Shown in pieces: positions 54,493-59,596 of a stretch of 59,596 nt of DNA (the stretch's first letter is position 1; each line of letters begins with the position of its first letter). The DNA comes from Clostridiales bacterium (GTDB lineage Bacteria; Bacillota; Clostridia; Lachnospirales; WQUN01). The stretch lies in NCBI GenBank assembly GCA_031269465.1, contig JAISZB010000036.1, positions 1-59,596 of the forward strand, written 5' to 3'. The notes beneath the pieces are model-generated. The model was not told where the DNA came from, did no database searches, and saw only the letters and a program-made list of their open reading frames with translations. The position numbers and the translations under genes are program-made.

Positions 54493-55770
54493 ATGTTTAT
54501 AGATAGAGTTAAAATACATGTTAAGGCTGGAAACGGCGGAAATGGCGCCGTTTCCTTCTATCGCGCCAAGTACGTCGCGAACGGCGGGCCTGACGGAGGG
54601 GATGGCGGAAAGGGAGGGGACATCGTGTTTGTGGCTGATACAGGCGTAAGCACCCTTCTGGATTTCCGCTACAAACGCTCCTACAAAGCCGATCCTGGAG
54701 ATAATGGCTCAAGCAAGAACAGATCCGGAAAATCTTCAGATGATGTCATTGTGAAGGTGCCTGTCGGCACAGTCATAAAGGAAGCTACCACTGGCAAGGT
54801 AATGGCCGACATGGTTAATAAGGGGCAGATGCGCACCCTTGCCAAGGGCGGAAGGGGCGGAAGAGGAAACCAGCACTTTGCGACAGCTTCCAGACAAGCT
54901 CCAAAATATGCCGAGCAAGGAAGGCTGGGGCGGGAGTACGAGCTTTTGCTTGAACTTAAGCTTATAGCCGATGCGGGCATAATAGGATTTCCAAATGCTG
55001 GCAAGTCTACTCTTTTATCCATGGTTACAAATGCAACCCCAAAAATCGCGGACTATCATTTCACAACGCTTTCTCCTAACTTGGGCGTCGTAAGAAGCAA
55101 GTGGGGAAAGGATTTTGTATTGGCGGATATACCTGGGCTGATTGAGGGCGCCAGCGAAGGTTTAGGGCTGGGATACCAGTTTTTGCGGCATATCGAAAGA
55201 ACCAAAGTCTTAATCCATGTGGTGGATGCGGCCGGCAGCGAAGGCTTCGATCCCGTGGAGCAGATTGAAAAGATCAATAAAGAGCTGGAAGCCTACAATC
55301 CGGAGCTTTTGAAGCGTCCTCAACTGCTGGCTGCAAATAAAATGGACATTGAAAGCGCGCTTGAAAATCTTCCGAGAATCCAAAAATACGCGTCAGAGAA
55401 AAATTTCAAAGTCCTGCCTATATCGGCGGCGGGGAATCAAGGCTTGGATGATCTTATGCAGCGCGTTTCCGACATCCTTGAGGATTATCCTTCAGATATA
55501 GTATTCGAAGAGAATTATGAGGAGTATGAAGAGCTTCAACTGGCAAAGGCTCCGTTTACAGTGGAGAAGCTGGATGAAAGCACGTATAGCGTCGAAGGCG
55601 CGAGCTTGGAGCGTATGCTGGGATATACAAGCCTGGAGGCTGAGAAGGGGATGGCCTTTTTTCAAAAATACCTGAGGGACAAAGGCATCATCGATGAACT
55701 CGAAGCCCAGGGCATACATGAAGGCGACACGGTCTACCTGCATGGGCGGCAGTTCGACTACTACAAGTAG
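54493..55770 (+). CDS. obgE: Obg/CgtA ribosome-assembly GTPase
   Basis: 425 residues. The Gly-rich Obg domain (residues 1-157; KAGNGGNGAVSFYRAKYV, GGDGGKGGD) precedes the GTPase domain: GFPNAGKSTLL, DIPGLIEGAS, NKMD and SAAGNQG. The C-terminal OCT domain (about 350-425) is as in Firmicutes Obg. It acts on the 50S subunit and in stress and cell-cycle control. There is no good ribosome binding site before the ATG. The usual tight link to rpmA is broken by 750 bp of repeats and a terminator, so it must have its own promoter. Confidence 0.97.
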   Translation: MFIDRVKIHVKAGNGGNGAVSFYRAKYVANGGPDGGDGGKGGDIVFVADTGVSTLLDFRYKRSYKADPGDNGSSKNRSGKSSDDVIVKVPVGTVIKEATTGKVMADMVNKGQMRTLAKGGRGGRGNQHFATASRQAPKYAEQGRLGREYELLLELKLIADAGIIGFPNAGKSTLLSMVTNATPKIADYHFTTLSPNLGVVRSKWGKDFVLADIPGLIEGASEGLGLGYQFLRHIERTKVLIHVVDAAGSEGFDPVEQIEKINKELEAYNPELLKRPQLLAANKMDIESALENLPRIQKYASEKNFKVLPISAAGNQGLDDLMQRVSDILEDYPSDIVFEENYEEYEELQLAKAPFTVEKLDESTYSVEGASLERMLGYTSLEAEKGMAFFQKYLRDKGIIDELEAQGIHEGDTVYLHGRQFDYYK

Positions 55771-55839
55771 TGAAGAGACGGCGAAGAAATCATCTAGGAA
55801 TGTTTAAAGCTTGAATATACAAGGGAAAGGAGTTGCCGC

Positions 55840-56934
55840 ATGGAGGAATGCTTTAAGCCTCCAGCGGTATGGCATGCCAAGAGCGGCATGCTGGAATTGC
55901 AGATGCTAACAAGTAAAGAGCGTTCATACCTGCGAAGTCAAGCAAATACGCTTGCGCCGGTTGTTCAGATAGGAAAGCTGGGAGCGACGCCGGAGCAAGC
56001 CGCGAGCATTGATGAAGCTTTGGAAGCTAGAGAGCTTATAAAGCTGTCAGTGCTTAAAAGCTGCGAAGAGGATCCAAAATCAATAGCCGAAAAGATATGC
56101 GGACGAACACGTTCCGACATTGTGCAGGTAGTGGGCAAAAAAATAGTGCTGTACAGAAAATCTAAAAATCCTGTAATCGAACTGTCCGATAAGGCGAGAA
56201 AAGCCGGGGCTAAAAAGTCTCATTCCAGAAAGGAAGAATCAAGGAAGCCTTTCTCGGCTCGCAAGGAAGAATCCAGGAAGCCTTTCTCGGCGCGCAAGGA
56301 AGAGGCCAGAAAACCTTTTTCGGCGCGCAAGGATGAGGCCAGGAAGCCTTTCTCAGCTCGCAAGGATGAGGCCGTGAAGCCCTTCTCGGCTCGCAAGGAA
56401 GAATCCAGGAAACCCTTTTCGGCTCGCAAGGATGAGGCTAAGAAGCCTTTCTCTGCTATGAAAGAAAAGCTTAATAAGCCTTTTCCAGATGCGGGGGAAG
56501 AGGGAAGGAAGCCTTTCTCAGGGCGAAAGGAAGAAGGCGGGAAGCCCTATTCGGCTCGAAGCGGAGAAGGCGGCAAGCCTTTCTCAGGCCGAAAGGAAGA
56601 AGGCGGGAAGCGTTTTCCTTATCGCAAGGATGGTGCCGGGAAGCCGTTTTCATCTCGCAAGGATGAGGACGGGACAGTAGTTGCGTTTCACAAGGGAGCG
56701 GAAGATAAGCCGGCGAAGGCCAGGCGGGGCGAAGATTCAACCTCAGCATCTGCCTATGAGGCGGGAAAGCCTCATAGCGGGGTGGCGAGAGGCGATAAGC
56801 AGTCAAGCCAAGCGGATTCTCAGTCCAAAGGCTCTTCCAGCCAAATAGCCGGAGGGAAGCTTGGCTCAAGCTGGAGAAAGCCTGCTGTAAAGAGCTTTCG
56901 GATGAAGTCACGCCTCGGCAGGATCAAGAAATAG
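55840..56934 (+). CDS. YhbY-like CRM-domain RNA-binding protein with a long basic repeat tail
   Basis: 364 residues, against about 95-100 for normal YhbY. The CRM (CRS1/YhbY) domain is residues about 22-112: MLTSKERSYLRSQANTLAP, VVQIGKLGATPEQAASIDEAL, ELIKLSVLKSC, VQVVGKKIVLYRKSKN. From about residue 128 comes a disordered tail of about 13 units of 11 residues, consensus ARKEESRKPFS, then a Ser/Lys/Gly-rich end. GGAG 9 bases before the ATG at 55840 supports this start; a short, likely flexible 21-residue N-terminus precedes the domain. It lies 69 bases behind obgE, so a role in ribosome assembly is likely. The tail would strengthen RNA contacts (inference). Confidence 0.85.
   Translation: MEECFKPPAVWHAKSGMLELQMLTSKERSYLRSQANTLAPVVQIGKLGATPEQAASIDEALEARELIKLSVLKSCEEDPKSIAEKICGRTRSDIVQVVGKKIVLYRKSKNPVIELSDKARKAGAKKSHSRKEESRKPFSARKEESRKPFSARKEEARKPFSARKDEARKPFSARKDEAVKPFSARKEESRKPFSARKDEAKKPFSAMKEKLNKPFPDAGEEGRKPFSGRKEEGGKPYSARSGEGGKPFSGRKEEGGKRFPYRKDGAGKPFSSRKDEDGTVVAFHKGAEDKPAKARRGEDSTSASAYEAGKPHSGVARGDKQSSQADSQSKGSSSQIAGGKLGSSWRKPAVKSFRMKSRLGRIKK
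56223..56660. repeat. 33-bp in-frame tandem repeat in the YhbY-like gene
   Basis: About 13 units. The first seven are nearly identical (AGGAAGCCTTTCTCGGC core); later ones diverge, GGCGGGAAGCC replacing the Ser/Ala codons. Confidence 0.9.
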
Positions 56935-57012
56935 AGCAGGTTAATGAGCTGTCCCGCTGTATAATCCAACTTAAAAAAGCTCAAAATCTATGAGCAACGA
57001 CATATTTAAGGG

Positions 57013-57046
57013 AAAAGCCGCGTTCGGATTCGATGGCGGCTTTTTT
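57013..57046 (+). terminator. Terminator of the obgE-yhbY unit
   Basis: AAAAGCCGC, 14-base loop region, GGCGGCTTTTTT. A PAL-A arm scrap (GCTGTATAATCCAAC) lies just before it. Confidence 0.85.
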
Positions 57047-57239
57047 GCCGTGGTTTCAGCGCATAAAAAGAACCTGGACTCATGGGGGGATGAGGCCAGG
57101 CTTGAGGGGGGATATTAAATGTTCCTTAAAAAAATTAAGGATACATTATAATAATTGCCATTAATAATAAATTTATACATAAACTTAAAGCTATTTTTTT
57201 GCCATCTCACCCAACCTTTGGAATAGCTGAAATGCGGGA

Positions 57240-58097
57240 CTATGCCTGAGACAACCCCAGCAGATCTATCAGATAAGGCAAAGCCAGCTCAAAGCTAACC
57301 CCGTATCTTCTTTCCAGATTAAGTTCATCCGTATGCTTGATGCACCGCAGAGTGTACTCCACCGCAACCTCTATGGATTTTCCAAGGCTGAATCCGCGCA
57401 TGAGCGCCGCTAGGAGCGAGCTTGAAAATACGTCCCCCGTTCCATGGAAGTAGCCATCTACCTTCTCATTGAAATAGTAGTCTATCTTATCTTCATCCGC
57501 ATCGTAGGAAGCTGCGCCCAGCAGAGTCGGTTCAAACGATACGCCGGTGAGGACTATTTTTCTGCTTCCAAGGGAAGTAAGCCTCTTAAGCAATCCTTCG
57601 ACATAATTCTTATCATAGGAATCCCCTTTGTATTCTTCGCCTAAAAGGAATGCGGCTTCTGTTAGGTTTGGGGCGATTATGTCGGCGTGAGAGCACAGGC
57701 CTGCCATTCCTCGCGCCATTTCAGGAGAATATATGGAGTAGAGCTTTCCATTGTCAGCCATGACTGGATCGACCAGCACAACTGCGCCTTCATCCTTGAA
57801 GTTGTCAAAGATTTCAGCGACAAGTTCAATCTGATCGAATGAACCCAGAAATCCGCTGTATAAAGCATCAAATTTCAAACCCAGCGATTTCCAATGCGTT
57901 GCTATCGGGTTTATGTCTTCAGTGAGATCTCTATAGGTGAATCCGGTAAAGCCTCCCGTATGAGTAGATAGCACTGCCGTAGGCAGCACCCCGCAATCAA
58001 ATCCCCCCGCAGAGAGGATCGGCAGAGCTACCGTAAGCGAGCATCTGCCCACACAAGATATGTCATGTATAGCCATTACTTTTTTTTGCTTGTTCAA
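57240..58097 (-). CDS. pdxY: Pyridoxamine/pyridoxal kinase
   Basis: 285 residues of the ribokinase superfamily. Signatures: AIHDISCVGRCSLTVALPILSAGG at the substrate site, PTAVLSTHTGGFTGF, DPVMADNGKLY, and GYFHGTGDVFSSSLLAAL with the anion hole and catalytic Asp. It phosphorylates vitamin B6 vitamers for PLP salvage. Start is taken as TTG 58097, because GGAGG lies 8 bases before it; a frame with a TTG at 58112 would begin inside that ribosome binding site. Single gene. Confidence 0.93.
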   Translation of the reverse strand: MNKQKKVMAIHDISCVGRCSLTVALPILSAGGFDCGVLPTAVLSTHTGGFTGFTYRDLTEDINPIATHWKSLGLKFDALYSGFLGSFDQIELVAEIFDNFKDEGAVVLVDPVMADNGKLYSIYSPEMARGMAGLCSHADIIAPNLTEAAFLLGEEYKGDSYDKNYVEGLLKRLTSLGSRKIVLTGVSFEPTLLGAASYDADEDKIDYYFNEKVDGYFHGTGDVFSSSLLAALMRGFSLGKSIEVAVEYTLRCIKHTDELNLERRYGVSFELALPYLIDLLGLSQA

Positions 58098-58325
58098 TTG
58101 AAACGCCTCCAATGTTTATGATTTACTCACAATGCTATGTGATTGACTGCCAGTGCGCCAAAATCCTCCAACCTTATAGATTCTACCGCTATAGGCCGCA
58201 ATTTGCAAGGCTTGAGCATCTGGACAAAAGCAATGATAACATATCTGAATAGTAAATGAAAGACGTGATACTTAGAATCATCTATTCGCTTGATGTCTGT
58301 GAATTTTAGAATTTGGCTATTATCT
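58098..58325. other. pdxY upstream DNA
   Basis: No gene; AT-rich with no clear promoter pair that I can commit to. Confidence 0.35.
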
Positions 58326-58560
58326 TATACTGCTTTTCATATAAACCCCTATGAAGCTTCGCTTCACCACTAAGGATGAAAATATTAAGCCATTTGTGTG
58401 TTTGAGGCATGGACATATGTCCATAAAATGTATTTTCGTACTAAATTACCTTTTTTGGAGCTTGATTATACAGCGAGTGCAAAATGCTGATTTCGGCATT
58501 TCGCACCATTCAATGGATAATCAAGCTCCAAAAAAGGAACGTTTGATGAAAAGCGGTATA
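58326..58560. repeat. PAL-A element carrying module D (copy 3)
   Basis: TATACTGCTTTTCATATAAA | module D | TTACCTTTTTTGGAGC...CCAAAAAAGG...GATGAAAAGCGGTATA. Removing D leaves a normal 135-bp PAL-A. Confidence 0.88.
58346..58445. repeat. Module D within PAL-A
   Basis: 100 bp (AAGCTTCGCTTCACCAC ... GTGTTTGAGGCATGGACATA ... TATTTTCGTACTAAA), inverted relative to the copies at 22620 and 40329. TAAA occurs on both borders. Confidence 0.8.
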
Positions 58561-58844
58561 TCTGCTGAATCATTCGTCTGTTTGCAGCAAAATGTGCCTA
58601 TGTTGGGGTTTGAATGTGAAGTAAAATCAGCGTTTGAGTCAATGGACGCAGGGCAGTCCCCTCAAGAGTATGGCTTAGCTCTTTAAGCAGGTTAAAGTCG
58701 CTTGCGGGCATTGGTCGATGGCGCGCTCGATTTGAATCAGGAAATAGCGTGCCATGACTTTTATTCACTTTGATTAAGTTAATCTATTCTGATAGGCAGG
58801 CTTAAAAATTGAAAATGTAAAATCCTTGAGCTTGTAAATTTAGA

Positions 58845-59085
58845 ATGAGAGTTAGCAAGAGAACCATTACCAGCATACTCGCGGGCACCGCGCTTATTGC
58901 CGCGCATCTCGTCTACGCGCTTGGCAATCTCGCGACTGAGGATTTGAATAGGCTGAGCGGCGGGCATGCTCGTCTTTATCGGGCTTGGCGTCGCTGCGCT
59001 CGTCGTCATTCAGATTCTGTTTCACCTCGCGTTCGCGATTGGGATCGCGGCAAAGGAGCGGGAGGGCGGGAATGCTAAAATCGAT
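58845..59085 (+). pseudogene. Small two-helix membrane protein, frameshifted and truncated
   Basis: RVSKRTITSILAGTALIAAHLVYALG (first helix), then after a shift near 58960 MLVFIGLGVAALVVIQILFHLAFAIGIAAKERE (second helix). Together they read like a small Bacillota membrane protein of unknown function. The 3' end is replaced from about 59085 by oxidoreductase sequence on the other strand. Confidence 0.65.
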
Positions 59086-59089
59086 TTCC

Positions 59090-59222
59090 GCGCCGCCGGA
59101 CGCGCCGTTGATCAAAACGGTCTGCCTGGGCTTTATGCGCCCGCTGTCGCGCAAGCCTTGCAGAGCGGTCACAGCCGCCATTGGCAGCGCCGCCGCTTCC
59201 CCGAAGGCCGCGCCTTTTCTCT
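59090..59222 (-). pseudogene. Fragment of a zinc-type MDR (quinone/alcohol) oxidoreductase
   Basis: About 43 residues: EAAALPMAAVTALQGLRDSG, RIKPRQTVLINGASGG, the nucleotide-binding region of NADPH:quinone reductase-like proteins. Nothing of the gene remains on either side. It is joined in the same strand direction behind the TnpB fragment. Confidence 0.75.
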
Positions 59223-59596
59223 GTCGTGACGACTGCCACATATTTCACAGCTCCACATTCTTTCCGAAAGCGGCAGCCGCTCTTTTTTCGCTCCGCAAAC
59301 CGAGCATATTTTGCCAGACGGGTAAAATCTGTCCGCAGCAATAATTTTCGCGCCCTTTTCTTTCGCCTTGCATTCCAATTGTCTTCTGAACTCGCCATAT
59401 GCCGCGTCTGCAATGGATTTCGCAAGACGATGATTTTTCTTCATGCCCCGTACATTTAAATCTTCAATGGCCGCAGAGCTGTTTTCATGGACAATCTCCG
59501 CAGCCATTTTGCGGAGCCGGCCGCTTCTGATGCTTGCCGCCTTGGCGTGGAGCTTTGCGGGCCGGAGTTTTGCTTTGCTTCTGTTTTTACCGCCTT
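59169..59596 (-). pseudogene. tnpB: TnpB (IS200/IS605) C-terminal part, 3' end replaced; 5' end outside window
   Basis: The minus-strand frame is open from the window edge: KNRSKAKLRPAKLHAKAASIR, IVHENSSAAIEDLNVRGM (RuvC-II Glu), KNHRLAKSIADAAYGEFRRQLECKA-type helix, ADRFYPSGKICSVCG and MWSCEICGSRHDRE (zinc finger, RuvC-III Asp). Right after HDRE, where NAAxN should follow, it runs into the MDR fragment and ends RRRCQWRL at 59169. The 3' end, where the TnpB guide RNA would overlap the gene, is lost. Upstream continuation is unknown. Confidence 0.85.

Noticed and set aside
1609..58560. Reading the palindromic repeats as a CRISPR array
   Set aside because: Copies are dispersed, about 130 bp, in both orientations and nested; there are no regular spacers and no cas genes.

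Overview
The window looks like a chromosomal stretch from an anaerobic Bacillota (Clostridia-like) bacterium. Support: L27 with the Firmicutes-type N-terminal extension next to its processing protease Prp, an oxygen-sensitive class III ribonucleotide reductase with its radical-SAM activase, a SipW-type signal peptide, an Lpl-type sugar ABC operon without its own ATPase, strong AGGAGG-like ribosome binding sites, and TGA used as a normal stop. I could not assign genus or species.

Layout: 1-0.5 kb is the 3' part of an IscB nuclease gene. 0.7-8.4 kb holds a membrane protein, a very large secreted glycine-rich repeat protein and a secreted 5'-nucleotidase with LysM. 8.4-14.3 kb is a gene graveyard: broken XRE regulator, AbrB antitoxin with a nonsense-mutated PIN toxin, shortened TnpV, frameshifted S1 protease, transposase and VapC scraps. 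14.4-29.3 kb has two AAA-ATPase/PD-(D/E)XK proteins flanking an AMMECR1/radical-SAM pair, a DUF885 peptidase, a Fur regulator, adenine deaminase and an SPFH/zinc-ribbon protein. 30.6-34.8 kb is a four-gene carrier protein/AMP-ligase/MBOAT/SGNH operon resembling dlt. 35.1-38.7 kb is a sugar ABC transporter. 40.7-43.6 kb is nrdDG. 45.2-50.7 kb holds a SipW-class secreted protein, a WsfD-like membrane protein, a MATE exporter and an SRAP (HMCES/YedK-like) protein. 51 kb has tRNA-Gly and a ROK kinase relic. 52.7-56.9 kb is rplU-prp-rpmA-obgE-yhbY. 57.2-58.1 kb is pyridoxamine kinase. The right edge is a chimera of fragments of a small membrane protein, an MDR oxidoreductase and TnpB.

The most striking feature is not a gene. 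About 40 copies of a roughly 130-bp palindromic element (called PAL-A here) fill nearly every intergenic space. Ends are TATAC-GCTTTTCAT or TAC-GATTTGCAT, the arms carry TTGGAGCTTGATTAT, and the centre carries a GAAATGCCGAT palindrome. Three copies sit inside other copies at TA dinucleotides, with TA on both sides, which is direct evidence of past transposition of a MITE-like element of IS630/Tc1-mariner style. Three further repeat types are present: REP-B (about 150 bp, two copies), REP-C (100 bp with CTAGTG ends, two copies, one lodged inside PAL-A) and module D (about 100 bp, three copies, always in the same place in a PAL-A arm). The repeats have pushed apart the normally tight rpmA-obgE operon and in places provide the DNA just upstream of genes such as fur.

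All coordinates, repeat boundaries and family calls come from reading the sequence by eye; no searches were run.
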